A stretch of 64,000 nt of DNA. Origin: Solibacillus sp. FSL W7-1436 (GTDB lineage: Bacteria > Bacillota > Bacilli > Bacillales_A > Planococcaceae). The stretch's first letter is position 1. Each line of letters starts with the position of its first letter. Both the position numbers and the translations under genes were made by a program. Under the pieces are notes generated by a model that ran no database searches, was not told where the DNA came from, and saw only the letters and a program-made list of their open reading frames with translations. Below are positions 7,527 to 15,759 of this stretch, in pieces. The DNA lies in NCBI RefSeq assembly GCF_038007305.1, contig NZ_JBBOWV010000001.1:3400501-3464500 (forward strand), in the 5' to 3' direction.

Positions 7527-7904
7527 TTATCGAATCATATCAATAATAAACAGACTGGAATAAATAACTGAGGTAAACAGAACGACTATTGAAAACGTGA
7601 TTAGCTGGAACTTTAGCGACCAGCGCCATACACATTCCTTAGGAAAGCTTTTTTTCCATCGAAGTGCTGCTTTAAAGTTAATAAACCAGCAATGCAATGT
7701 TACAACGATGGATGGTACTGTAAACAAGGCAATCAACAGCAAAGATTGCTGGAAAACGTTTGTCGTATATTTCCCGTAATTAATCATGAAGTACGGAAGT
7801 ACAAACCAGAATACGGAAGTAAATACCAATACGACAGCCGCCAAAAAATGCAGCCATTTATATTCGCTGTGTGTTTGCCTGTAATGTTTTAGTGCTGCCT
7901 GCAT
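7527..7904 (-). CDS. Hypothetical membrane protein
   Basis: A 125-aa protein with three hydrophobic helices (about residues 21-45, 58-80 and 100-120) and basic loops; I do not recognise the family. Three possible starts (GTG 7913, ATG 7910, ATG 7904) overlap the ribosome binding site TAGGTG; ATG 7904 gives the best spacing. It is preceded upstream by an intrinsic terminator and the GIY-YIG-like gene, so it probably has its own promoter. Confidence 0.65.
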   Translation of the reverse strand: MQAALKHYRQTHSEYKWLHFLAAVVLVFTSVFWFVLPYFMINYGKYTTNVFQQSLLLIALFTVPSIVVTLHCWFINFKAALRWKKSFPKECVWRWSLKFQLITFSIVVLFTSVIYSSLFIIDMIR

Positions 7905-7974
7905 GATCATCACCTACTTTTTTCACTTACTATTCCCACTTTTTGTCGAATATGAAACCGGAAATATGTAGTAA

Positions 7975-8016
7975 AATGAAAAAATCTGCCTTTATCATGT
8001 CAGATGAAAGGCAGAT
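7975..8016 (-). terminator. Terminator of the GIY-YIG-like gene
   Basis: A 10-bp stem (ATCTGCCTTT with AAAGGCAGAT) around a 13-base loop is followed on the minus strand by a T-run. Confidence 0.85.
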
Positions 8017-8020
8017 CTTA

Positions 8021-8650
8021 TTAAAATGAGGAAGTTAATTCGAAAGCTTCTCTGTTGGAACGTAAATTCCATTCAGGTTCGAAGCGTTTCACAATGGCAT
8101 TCTTCAGCTTATTCATCGCTTTTTCATTTTCCATCGGATAGATGGCAAAATGAACATCGCTTACCGGCAAAAGCTGTGTTATTTTCGCGTTTACATGGCA
8201 GTGGGTAGACGTTCCATCCCGATAGCAGCCTTTTGCATAGATATTGCCGATATGCTGATTAAAGCGCTCTTTAAATGTTCGTGCACATACACCGCAAAAT
8301 TTGAGTTCATTATTTGCAATAATTGTATAAACGCCCCGTTGTTTCAACAAATCCTCATCACCGCTCACGATAAAACGGGAGTATGTCAGATCTCCGTAAT
8401 TATTCAAAAACTGCCTGTAAGAATGATTCCCCTCTTTTTTCAGCGCTTTAATTGCTGACCCGGCCGGCATGTCCTGTAAGTGTGTTTGTTCATTTACAAA
8501 GTCTTTTAAATGCTCATATTTCTTTTGCTTTGTTAGTTCGCCGAGCGTCTTTTTATCAAAACCCTCAAATAGGTCAGTAATTCCCTGTTCTAGTACAATT
8601 ATCTCTACTTTTGTAAATTCAATTTTTTCTTCATTTATTTGGATAAACAT
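8021..8650 (-). CDS. GIY-YIG-like nuclease family protein
   Basis: A 209-aa protein. The N-terminal half (residues 1-100) has no recognised domain. From about residue 112 it reads GVYTIIANNELKFCGVC followed by RTFKERFNQHI, which fits the GIY-YIG core (GIY strand, YIG-like strand, conserved Arg in a helix, His). The canonical second motif is altered (FCGVC for YIG), so catalytic activity is uncertain. A C-terminal EKAMNKLKNAIVKRFEPEWNL resembles the family's glutamate-containing helix and PxxN end. The start ATG 8650 follows AAAGGAG. Upstream in-frame ATGs lack such a site. Confidence 0.65.
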   Translation of the reverse strand: MFIQINEEKIEFTKVEIIVLEQGITDLFEGFDKKTLGELTKQKKYEHLKDFVNEQTHLQDMPAGSAIKALKKEGNHSYRQFLNNYGDLTYSRFIVSGDEDLLKQRGVYTIIANNELKFCGVCARTFKERFNQHIGNIYAKGCYRDGTSTHCHVNAKITQLLPVSDVHFAIYPMENEKAMNKLKNAIVKRFEPEWNLRSNREAFELTSSF

Positions 8651-8838
8651 TCGTGTTCTCCTTTCAGCAAATCCCCTTTCTACATACATTTCGATATAAA
8701 TCGGCAAAACCCTCTTAAATTTCGTGATTTCTGTATTAGTACACAATAAAATTACTTGAATCATTGAGAAATGTTTTTCTATCAACTATCATTTATAGTA
8801 AACTAATCATTCATGCTTGGAGAGGAAGTGATTGCTCT

Positions 8839-9201
8839 TTGGACGTTAAACAACTCAATGAACAACTTTATAAAAATAGACCACCTGTTGGATCTACCAG
8901 CCATTGCGATTGTCAGGAATGCGTGTTTTATGCGGTAAAGATTATGCTAAATGAGTTTGTAGTAAATTTTCTATATGAGAGAGGGCTTCATCCATTAAAA
9001 GCCGATGAAGTTTGGTGCTATAAAGAAGATGATGGGTTTAAATACTATTGTGTAGATTTCTTCGAGGTATTTGCAATGAAGGAACAATCTCTAATTTTTG
9101 ACGTCGGAAAATTGATTATAGCTTCGAATCCGTTTGCTGAAAACGAACATTATAGACATGCTTTAACTATTGATATAAGGTTACAAAAAATCGGGTCATA
9201 A
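8839..9201 (+). CDS. Hypothetical protein with cysteine cluster
   Basis: A 120-aa protein that I do not recognise. It starts at TTG 8839, ten bases after GAGAGGAAG. Near the N-terminus it has HCDCQEC, a possible metal site, followed by a helix-rich middle and a C-terminal YYCVDFFEVFAM strand region. It is divergent from the GIY-YIG gene and stands alone, followed by no clear terminator of its own. Confidence 0.55.
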   Translation: MDVKQLNEQLYKNRPPVGSTSHCDCQECVFYAVKIMLNEFVVNFLYERGLHPLKADEVWCYKEDDGFKYYCVDFFEVFAMKEQSLIFDVGKLIIASNPFAENEHYRHALTIDIRLQKIGS

Positions 9202-9295
9202 GTTGGGGATGACAAGTTCAAAACTTGATTCGAAATGGCAGCCCCATGTTTTGATGAGGAGCCCCAAAATTTAATATGAAATTTTTAATATCGCA

Positions 9296-9334
9296 GTAAA
9301 AAAGCGATTCGCTCTATTGAACGAAACGCTTTAC
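9296..9334 (-). terminator. Terminator of the CBS/ACT gene
   Basis: On the minus strand AAAGCG-T-TTCG pairs with CGAA-T-CGCTTT across one T/T mismatch and is followed by TTTTA. It lies directly after the stop codon at 9337. Confidence 0.75.
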
Positions 9335-9336
9335 GA

Positions 9337-9978
9337 CTAAAAATTTTCTTTATCAAATACTTCTAAATCAATAATACGGGCACCCTGTTTTAAGATGGCT
9401 GCTTCCAGCTCGTCCACTGTCGATTGTTTCGCGCCTTTTGCCAGAGTAATAATCACTCGGCGTAAATAAGTCGTATCATCATCAAGAGAGAACACACAAT
9501 GCAGCGGCCATACTTTTTTGACCGCAGTCAGAACTCTAATTAAAATGCCGTCCGTGTCCGGCAATGCAATTGTAATGGCACAGCTTCCTGTACGGTAGCC
9601 CCACGCCTCTTCCAGCAGCTCAAATACTTTTGAATGAGGTAAAATGCCGGCAAAGTTCCCTTTCGTATCAACAACCGCCAAGTAAGGCAATTGTTTGATT
9701 GAATGGAACACTTCAAAAAATGAACTGTTTTCGTGGACGAATGCATCCGCTTCCTGAGTTAGTGCTTTAACAGGTGCTTTCATGTCGCCTTCTTTTAATT
9801 TATATTCGAGCACTTCGACTTTATAAATATTTCCGACGAATTTTTCACCTGCTTCATCCAATACCGGGATACATCTGTAACCGTTGTCATTTAACTGACC
9901 GAGGACGTCTTTGATAGGATCCGTCTCTTTCACATAACTTACATCTTTTTTCTTTACATATCTTTGTTTTACTAACAT
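9337..9978 (-). CDS. Tandem CBS domain plus ACT-like domain protein (CbpA-like)
   Basis: A 213-aa protein with two CBS motifs in the first 135 residues (DPIKDVLGQLNDNGYRCIPVLDE and SSFFEVFHSIKQLPYLAVVD) and an ACT-like C-terminal segment (CAITIALPDTDGILIRVL to about residue 205). This CBS-CBS-ACT order resembles Listeria CbpA, a cyclic-di-AMP-binding protein; ligand binding here is inference. Start ATG 9978 follows AAGGAGGTAA. It is a single gene with its own terminator. Confidence 0.75.
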   Translation of the reverse strand: MLVKQRYVKKKDVSYVKETDPIKDVLGQLNDNGYRCIPVLDEAGEKFVGNIYKVEVLEYKLKEGDMKAPVKALTQEADAFVHENSSFFEVFHSIKQLPYLAVVDTKGNFAGILPHSKVFELLEEAWGYRTGSCAITIALPDTDGILIRVLTAVKKVWPLHCVFSLDDDTTYLRRVIITLAKGAKQSTVDELEAAILKQGARIIDLEVFDKENF

Positions 9979-10072
9979 GGCATTACCTCCTTGATGTACT
10001 ACTTTTATTTTAATGCTAGTCATTCAAATGCGAAAGTAATTTTTAGAATATTTCGCATTTTACAGTTCATTC

Positions 10073-11404
10073 CTATTTATAAATCTCATAATAAATATAG
10101 GCATATGCTAAATCGAGGCACTTTTGGTAGCTCGGTAAATTGTTTTCCTTATTATTTACCGATGCAAAATAGATGGCCTCCAGCGCACTCTTGTTTTTCG
10201 GGTACTGTTCACGGATTTTATAGAAAACCTTTGCACATAATGTATCGGTACATTCTTCAGATAGCTGAATAATATAGCCGATTGTCGATTCATCAAGTCG
10301 CGTACTTGTAATGATGACCTCTTTCATTTCTTTCATCATTTCTTCATTAATTAAATGGATAATTTCATTGAGCTTCTCTTTTTCAGTATCCACCACTTTA
10401 CAATCAACTAGCACGAGCGTATATCCTGTATCTTTTATCGAGTTTAATAGATATGTACCCGCTAGCCGAAACTGCTGTAATGGCGATATAAAACGAGTAT
10501 CCAATTCAAATTCGTTGGCTGTTGACGTTTTAATATATTTTTCCATATAGCGTTTATCTGTTTCAATTTTGCGGTAAAAACGCGCTTGATATTGCTCCAT
10601 CTTTTTTAGAAGCGTTTCTTCATTTATCAGCTTATAGGATTTGGTAATATATTTATAGCACTCTTGCACTAAATCCTTATGGCTATTGGCTTTCATACAA
10701 AGCAGGAGCACCTCATGCAGTACTTCTATTGCACATTCATAGCGGCCGTTTTTAAATAAAATTTTCCCCCTTAGGACCCGGACATGCAAATCGATGCGGG
10801 AAAACTTTTCAAACGGGTACTCTTCAAAATAATCATTAAATAACTTTTCCGCATACTCCACTTTGCCAATCTGCAGAGACAATTCAATATGAGGGATGAA
10901 ACGGACGAGCATGAACCTTTGATCTTCCGGATTCCCCATCTTTAGAAAAACAGCTGGAATCTTGCTAATATCCCAAAAGATATCTTTCGGTAATTCATCC
11001 ATTTGAGTTGCATAATAATTATTCATTGCAATTGACAGCAGGGAATAATCTTCATCTTCCAACGCCAAACTGCTCGCTAGCTGGTAGAATTTCCTTGCCT
11101 GTTCAAATTCAATACTGAAATAATAGCAATGTCCTATTACTAAATAGAGACTTGCCAAACATCCTTTAAGATTTTCTTTGATATGCTGTTCTGCGTCCAA
11201 TAACAATTGCAAAATCTTCAAATTGCTATTGGATAAAATAAAAGGCTCACTATCAAATCGAAGAAAGGCATTCACCTTTTCGATATTTCCCTCTTTTACT
11301 AATGATTCAAACATTGCTGTATACGCCTCATAATGTGCATCGATTGATGAAAATGTTTGTGAACGATATTGATCAAGCTGCAATGACTTAAGTTGCTTCC
11401 CCAT
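10073..11404 (-). CDS. TPR-like protein with degenerate GGDEF-like C-terminus
   Basis: A 443-aa soluble protein. Residues about 60-280 are helical and look like tetratricopeptide repeats (LYLVIGHCYYFSIEFEQARKFY, YAEKLFNDYFEEYP, LRGKILFKNGRYECAIEVL). From about 315 onward the pattern (TGYTLVLVDCKVVD, a helix, TRLDESTIGYIIQL) can be aligned by eye to a GGDEF domain whose catalytic loop is changed to RLDES, so it would be enzymatically inactive. That reading is tentative. There is no N-terminal DNA-binding domain. Start ATG 11404 follows GGAGGTGG. It forms a unit with the gene at 11420, 15 bases upstream. Confidence 0.6.
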   Translation of the reverse strand: MGKQLKSLQLDQYRSQTFSSIDAHYEAYTAMFESLVKEGNIEKVNAFLRFDSEPFILSNSNLKILQLLLDAEQHIKENLKGCLASLYLVIGHCYYFSIEFEQARKFYQLASSLALEDEDYSLLSIAMNNYYATQMDELPKDIFWDISKIPAVFLKMGNPEDQRFMLVRFIPHIELSLQIGKVEYAEKLFNDYFEEYPFEKFSRIDLHVRVLRGKILFKNGRYECAIEVLHEVLLLCMKANSHKDLVQECYKYITKSYKLINEETLLKKMEQYQARFYRKIETDKRYMEKYIKTSTANEFELDTRFISPLQQFRLAGTYLLNSIKDTGYTLVLVDCKVVDTEKEKLNEIIHLINEEMMKEMKEVIITSTRLDESTIGYIIQLSEECTDTLCAKVFYKIREQYPKNKSALEAIYFASVNNKENNLPSYQKCLDLAYAYIYYEIYK

Positions 11405-11419
11405 CGTTATATCCACCTC

Positions 11420-12043
11420 CTAATTTTTCAAAGATAACGGTTCGTAAAGCTCTCGTTTAATAATTGAAAATTGGTCCATAAAACGAATGACTTTATGTTT
11501 ACTGTCAGCATATTTCGTTTCGTTGTCTGCCAGGTAATCCCGCAAACTTTTGATAATTGTTGTTTCGATTTGGACGAGTTTTTTGGGGTAATGTTCGTAT
11601 TCATAGAAGCGGTCATTGAATAATTGCTTCGAGCTGTTTTCAAATTTCATATATAGATCATATTGTTCTTTCGGTAATGTTTCATGTACTTCACGCAAAT
11701 AATCCAAAAACAGATTGACGGTCATTACCGCTGCCATTAAAGCATTCGTAAACGACCCGACCGTTGCTTTTTTCAATCGTTTGAATTTTGGACTAATCAG
11801 CACTTCATTCAATATAAAATGACGAAGCAGAAAAATGAGTGCATGCTCTGAATTGATGACCGGCTCCTCATCAAAGTAAAAGTAAACCCAAACATCGCTT
11901 ACACTGTATTTTGCGAAAGATAAATGTGCAAAGTCATGGCGGATTAAATTGAAGAAATACTCAAAATGCTCGAGCTGTTTTAATTGTTCGATCTGCTGCT
12001 CATTTAAAATAAATAATGAATTCGATGTTTCAAAATCTTTCAT
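11420..12043 (-). CDS. Hypothetical protein paired with the TPR gene
   Basis: A 207-aa soluble, mostly helical acidic/basic protein that I do not recognise. It has no signal peptide or membrane helix. The ribosome binding site GAGGTG precedes ATG 12043. Its stop codon is 15 bases before the start of the TPR-like gene, so both are probably translated from one transcript and may act together. Codon use and base composition are like the neighbours. Confidence 0.65.
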   Translation of the reverse strand: MKDFETSNSLFILNEQQIEQLKQLEHFEYFFNLIRHDFAHLSFAKYSVSDVWVYFYFDEEPVINSEHALIFLLRHFILNEVLISPKFKRLKKATVGSFTNALMAAVMTVNLFLDYLREVHETLPKEQYDLYMKFENSSKQLFNDRFYEYEHYPKKLVQIETTIIKSLRDYLADNETKYADSKHKVIRFMDQFSIIKRELYEPLSLKN

Positions 12044-12112
12044 GTTTACACCTCTTCCACGTCATTTACTACCATTATAATAGTTATTTGTTAAAATTTG
12101 TTGTTTTTTGCA

Positions 12113-12159
12113 AAAATAAAAAGACATACCCGAAAGAAAGTGACTTTCGGATATGTCTT
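12113..12159 (-). terminator. Terminator of yjlC-ndh
   Basis: A 16-bp stem (AAGACATACCCGAAAG with its near-complement) and a 7-base loop are followed on the minus strand by TTTTTATTTTT. It lies 8 bases after ndh. Confidence 0.92.
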
Positions 12160-12166
12160 GTAAGAA

Positions 12167-13354
12167 TTAATATGCTAGGCCAAATAACGCTTTAATATGA
12201 GTCATATAGCGGATATTTGAAGCTTCTTTCATTAATGAAGCCGGTAAACCAACTAATTGAGTATTGTTTGCCCCAATTGTAGCAATACCGTCTTTACGGC
12301 CTAAAGAACCTAAAGTACCTGAGTTAGTAAATTTGAATTCTTTCAAATCAGCACCTTTAATTTGTGCAAAAATGTTGTAACCTGCAATTTCACCTTGCTG
12401 CCAAGCTACTTGAGCAGTTGGTGCATAAGTTGGACGGTCACCCGGGTTTGGAATATGTGCTGATGCATCACCAATAACGAATACTTCAGGATGTGAAGTA
12501 GATTGCAGGAAGTCATTGATTGTTGCTTTACCGCGATCTGCAGCTAAACCTGATTCAGCTACTAATGGAAGTGGAGCAACGCCGCCTGTCCATACTAATG
12601 TGTTAGCTACAATTGGCTCACGGTCTTTTAATTGGATTACATTGCCTTCAACGCCAGTAACAGGTGTTGATGTAATGAATTCTACACCGCGCTTCGATAA
12701 AGACTCTGTTGCACGATCGATTAAGTTTTCTGGGAATACCGGTAAGATTTTAGGACCTGCTTCAACTAATTTGATTTTAAGATCTTCAAATTTAACACCG
12801 TATTTCGCAGCAACTTTAGGGAAGTGGTCTACGATCTCGCCAACAAGCTCAACACCTGTTAAACCGCCACCGCCGATAACGATTGTCGCATCTGCTTCGT
12901 CTTTTGTTGTTGCATATGCTTTAATGCGTGCTTCGATATGCTCGCGGATTGCATTTGCTTCATCAACTGATTTCAATACGAAAGAGTTTTCCTCTAAGCC
13001 TGGGATTCCGAAGAAACCAGTTTGGCTTCCTAGAGCAACAACTAATGTATCGTACTGTAAAGTTTTGCCGTTTGAAAGTGCTACATTTTTGCTTTCTACG
13101 TCAAAGCTGTTTACTTTTGCGATTTCAAGGTTGATGTCAAAACCTTTGAAAATCTTTTCAAGTGGCAATGATACGGCACCTTCAGCAATTGTTCCGCCAG
13201 CTAAACGGTGTAATTCAGTAATGATTTGATGTGTAGGGAATTGGTTTACAACTGTAATACGCGCTTCGTCTTTATTTAAGTATTTACGAGCTGTTTGTGC
13301 TGCTAGTACACCAGCAAATCCAGCACCTAAAATAACGATTTCTTTAGTTACCAT
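12167..13354 (-). CDS. ndh: Type II NADH dehydrogenase (NADH:menaquinone oxidoreductase)
   Basis: A 395-aa monotopic flavoenzyme that oxidises NADH and reduces menaquinone without pumping protons. The FAD-binding GAGFAG motif is at residues 10-15, the NAD-binding IVIGGGGLTGVELVGE near 160-175, and the second FAD contact VFVIGDAS near 290. The C-terminal amphipathic region for membrane contact is present. It is preceded by yjlC with a 35-base gap; in B. subtilis yjlC-ndh is a Rex-controlled operon, and a Rex-like site is visible upstream of yjlC here. Confidence 0.93.
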   Translation of the reverse strand: MVTKEIVILGAGFAGVLAAQTARKYLNKDEARITVVNQFPTHQIITELHRLAGGTIAEGAVSLPLEKIFKGFDINLEIAKVNSFDVESKNVALSNGKTLQYDTLVVALGSQTGFFGIPGLEENSFVLKSVDEANAIREHIEARIKAYATTKDEADATIVIGGGGLTGVELVGEIVDHFPKVAAKYGVKFEDLKIKLVEAGPKILPVFPENLIDRATESLSKRGVEFITSTPVTGVEGNVIQLKDREPIVANTLVWTGGVAPLPLVAESGLAADRGKATINDFLQSTSHPEVFVIGDASAHIPNPGDRPTYAPTAQVAWQQGEIAGYNIFAQIKGADLKEFKFTNSGTLGSLGRKDGIATIGANNTQLVGLPASLMKEASNIRYMTHIKALFGLAY

Positions 13355-13389
13355 ATTAAAAATCCTCCAATAAGATTAGATTGTACAAA

Positions 13390-13818
13390 TTATTTCATTT
13401 GTTTACGTTCAGATGCTACTTGTAAAAATGCGTTGGCAAAGCGTAATGCTCCTTGAACCTGTGGGTCTTTCAACATTTTTAATAAACCGAAAACGCCTAC
13501 TGTTTCATTGCTTTCTTCAGCACGGTCTTTCGCTTCGATCGCTGTTTGTGCCAATGATTTAGCAGTACCGACAACTGGGCTGGCCATTTCTGTTACAGCA
13601 GCAACTGTATCATTTTTTAATGTTTCGTCAGTTGCAACACTAGTAGCGAAATCATACGTTTTTGTTAATAAAGTAGTCATCTCAGCCAACTTTGGTAAGT
13701 TATCTACTAAAGTAGTTAATGAAGCTTGTACCTCTGGCTTTAGTAACTGATCTAAAACATCTAATTGTTCTTGTGTCACAGCCACTTTTTCTACCTGCTG
13801 ATTATTCATTTCTGACAT
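13390..13818 (-). CDS. yjlC: DUF1641 protein YjlC
   Basis: A 142-aa helical protein (LLKPEVQASLTTLVDNLPKLAEMT in the N-terminal half, GVFGLLKMLKDPQVQGALRFANAFLQ near the C-terminus), typical of DUF1641. Its biochemical role is not known to me, but the family is found next to NADH dehydrogenases and formate dehydrogenase genes. It is the first gene of the yjlC-ndh operon. The start follows AAAGGAGAG. Confidence 0.85.
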   Translation of the reverse strand: MSEMNNQQVEKVAVTQEQLDVLDQLLKPEVQASLTTLVDNLPKLAEMTTLLTKTYDFATSVATDETLKNDTVAAVTEMASPVVGTAKSLAQTAIEAKDRAEESNETVGVFGLLKMLKDPQVQGALRFANAFLQVASERKQMK

Positions 13819-13872
13819 AATAACTCTCCTTTGCCATCACTTAATATTATTTTTTTCGAAAATTTCATACCG

Positions 13873-13900
13873 ATTGTAAAAACTTTCACATACCATTCAA
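13873..13900 (-). promoter_or_regulatory. yjlC-ndh promoter with overlapping Rex-like operator
   Basis: The minus strand has TTGAAT, 17 bp, TACAAT. Inside it, covering the spacer and most of the -10, is TGTGAAAGTTTTTACA (13875-13890), which differs at one position from the Rex half-site pattern TGTGAA-N4-TTCACA. Rex releases DNA when NADH rises, which fits control of an NADH oxidase. Confidence 0.7.
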
Positions 13901-14355
13901 TAAGCAACGATAGCACAAAGATTGGTTTGTTACAATTAGAAAACGGAAATATACGACCGAAAAACTTAATTCAAGAATATTCTGTAATTTTATTATTTAA
14001 AATAATTTTATTTTTATGTATTTAGCGTATTTTTAAGTTTTTTTTAATAATTATTTCCCTTCAATATTTTTAATATTGGAAGTATTTAAATAGTTTTTTT
14101 CTTATCATTATTAAAGGTTAATCAGGTATTTAAATGATAGAAAACAAAAATCTTCTACTAGTAAAAGTGATTCACCTACCTCCCCCTATCCCCCTCCATA
14201 ATATTTTTCTGCAAAACTTTCTCTTCAAAATGGTTGATTTGACTCAATAGGAACCTCTACGTTGCTATGAAACGAAAAAGTGCGTACTTTTTTTAATTTT
14301 CATGTGAATCCATAATAAAAAAGCAACGAAATACTTATTCAATTGGAGGATCAAT
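13901..14355. other. Divergent intergenic region upstream of the aldo-keto reductase
   Basis: About 450 bases of very AT-rich DNA between the yjlC promoter and the aldo-keto reductase. It holds no credible open frame. A dyad AAAGT-GCGT-ACTTT occurs at about 14277-14290, resembling short dyads near the HxlR gene, followed by a possible -10 (CATAAT) at about 14311. No riboswitch-like pattern was recognised. Confidence 0.4.
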
Positions 14356-15195
14356 ATGATTACTAGTTTACAAGATACAATCAAATTAAATAATGGGGTA
14401 GAAATGCCAGCTCTAGGCCTCGGCGTCTTTCAGGTGGAAAACGATACTACAGCAGAAATCGTTAAAAATGCGATTGTGCTTGGTTACCGTAGCATTGATA
14501 CAGCCGCTATTTACGGCAATGAAACGGGGGTTGGCGAGGGCATTAAATCAGCACTGGCTTCTACAGGTTTAAATAGAGAGGATTTATTCATCACATCAAA
14601 AGTATGGAATGCCGGTTTGAATTATGAGGACACTGTTTCTGCTTACGAAGAGAGTCTGGAAAAATTAGGGCTGGATTATTTGGATCTGTACTTGATTCAC
14701 TGGCCAGGCAAAAAGAAATTTGCCGAGTCTTGGACCGCCCTAGAGGATCTTTACAAAGAAGGGAAGATCAGAGCAATCGGGGTTTGCAATTTCAATATTT
14801 CACATCTGCAGGATTTACTGAAAAACGTTCGAGTAACACCAGTCATTAACCAAGTTGAGTTTCACCCGCGTCTGCAACAACAATCTTTACGGGCATTTTG
14901 CAAAGAGCACAATATTCTACTGGAGGCTTGGGCTCCATTAATGCAAGGCGGACTACTTGAAGATCAGACGATTGCAAACATTGCCGAAAAGTATGGAAAA
15001 TCAAATTCACAAGTTATTTTACGTTGGGATATTCAAAATGGAGTAATCACGATTCCTAAATCCGTCCGAAAAGAGCGGATGGCGCAAAATGCCGACATTT
15101 TTGACTTTAATCTTACTGATGAAGAAATGCAGTTAATTAATGCGATGAATTTAGATAAACGTGTTGGTCCGGATCCGGAAGTTTTTGATTTCTAA
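14356..15195 (+). CDS. Aldo/keto reductase
   Basis: A 279-aa NADPH-dependent reductase of the AKR5-type found in bacilli (similar to YvgN glyoxal reductase). The catalytic tetrad is visible: Asp and Tyr in SIDTAAIYGNE, Lys in ITSKVW and His in YLIHWP. The NADP-binding IPKSVRKERM motif lies near residue 235. GGAGG precedes ATG 14356. It converges on an HxlR regulator gene, and the shared gap has a bidirectional terminator. Aldehyde or dicarbonyl detoxification is the likely role, by family. Confidence 0.92.
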   Translation: MITSLQDTIKLNNGVEMPALGLGVFQVENDTTAEIVKNAIVLGYRSIDTAAIYGNETGVGEGIKSALASTGLNREDLFITSKVWNAGLNYEDTVSAYEESLEKLGLDYLDLYLIHWPGKKKFAESWTALEDLYKEGKIRAIGVCNFNISHLQDLLKNVRVTPVINQVEFHPRLQQQSLRAFCKEHNILLEAWAPLMQGGLLEDQTIANIAEKYGKSNSQVILRWDIQNGVITIPKSVRKERMAQNADIFDFNLTDEEMQLINAMNLDKRVGPDPEVFDF

Positions 15196-15219
15196 TTTGT
15201 ATTGATGATTTGAAGAGAC

Positions 15220-15255
15220 GAAAGCCTCAAGATTTTTTAATACCTTGAGGCTTTC
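15220..15255. terminator. Bidirectional terminator
   Basis: A perfect 12-bp stem GAAAGCCTCAAG/CTTGAGGCTTTC (15220-15255) lies between the convergent aldo-keto reductase and HxlR genes, with T-rich sequence downstream on the plus strand. Confidence 0.85.
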
Positions 15256-15265
15256 ATTCTTTACA

Positions 15266-15649
15266 TTAGGATAGTTTTTGTACAGCAATATCATCATCTC
15301 GCTGCATAAGAAGGACTTCTTCGCCATTCTCTTTCAATTTATCGATATGTTTTTCGCCCCACGTACAAAGTAAGTTGAGCACCGGCTCCATCTCGTGTCC
15401 ATATGGGGTTAAAGAATATTCGACTTTCGGTGGTACTTGGTTGTACACCTTACGATTAATTAAACCGCATTGCTCAAGTTCGCGTAATTGGGACGTCAGC
15501 ATTTTCTGTGAAATGCCCGGAATTAACCGGCGAAATTCATTCGTCCGTATTTGACCATGGTGGTTAAGGTGACATAGAATGACTGGTTTCCATTTACCAC
15601 CAATGACTTCAAGTGTTGCTTCGACACCAATATTATAAACTTTTTTCAT
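15266..15649 (-). CDS. HxlR/DUF24-family transcriptional regulator
   Basis: A 127-aa winged-helix regulator. The family core VEATLEVIGGKWKPVIL is at residues 9-25 and the recognition helix region (GISQKMLTSQLRELEQCGLI) near 45-64. The usual redox cysteine of YodB/HypR-type members (in the N-terminal CPVE context) is replaced: the protein reads YNIGVEAT, and the only nearby cysteine is Cys26. It is divergent from an MFS exporter gene, which it probably controls. Confidence 0.88.
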   Translation of the reverse strand: MKKVYNIGVEATLEVIGGKWKPVILCHLNHHGQIRTNEFRRLIPGISQKMLTSQLRELEQCGLINRKVYNQVPPKVEYSLTPYGHEMEPVLNLLCTWGEKHIDKLKENGEEVLLMQRDDDIAVQKLS

Positions 15650-15674
15650 TTTGTAACCCCCGGTATTATCAAAA

Positions 15675-15723
15675 GTAACTAAAAGTACTGTACATGCTTT
15701 TATAGTATGTATGAATAATACTA
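15675..15723. promoter_or_regulatory. Dyad-rich divergent control region, possible HxlR operators
   Basis: Between the HxlR gene and the MFS gene are overlapping dyads: TACAT-N11-ATGTA (15691-15711), AGTAT-N9-ATACT (15705-15723) and GTAAC...GTAC half-sites just before. The placement in a 110-base divergent promoter region suggests operators for the adjacent regulator. No binding motif can be proven from one site. Confidence 0.4.
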
Positions 15724-15759
15724 TACCCTGTAAAATAAATCAAAGGAGTTATTTTTAAT

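Noticed and set aside
10073-11404. AimR-type peptide receptor or Rap phosphatase
   Set aside because: No N-terminal helix-turn-helix, no adjacent small secreted peptide gene, and no phage genes nearby.
12516-13229. 237-codon plus-strand frame opposite ndh
   Set aside because: Antisense shadow of a clear NADH dehydrogenase gene; no ribosome binding site.
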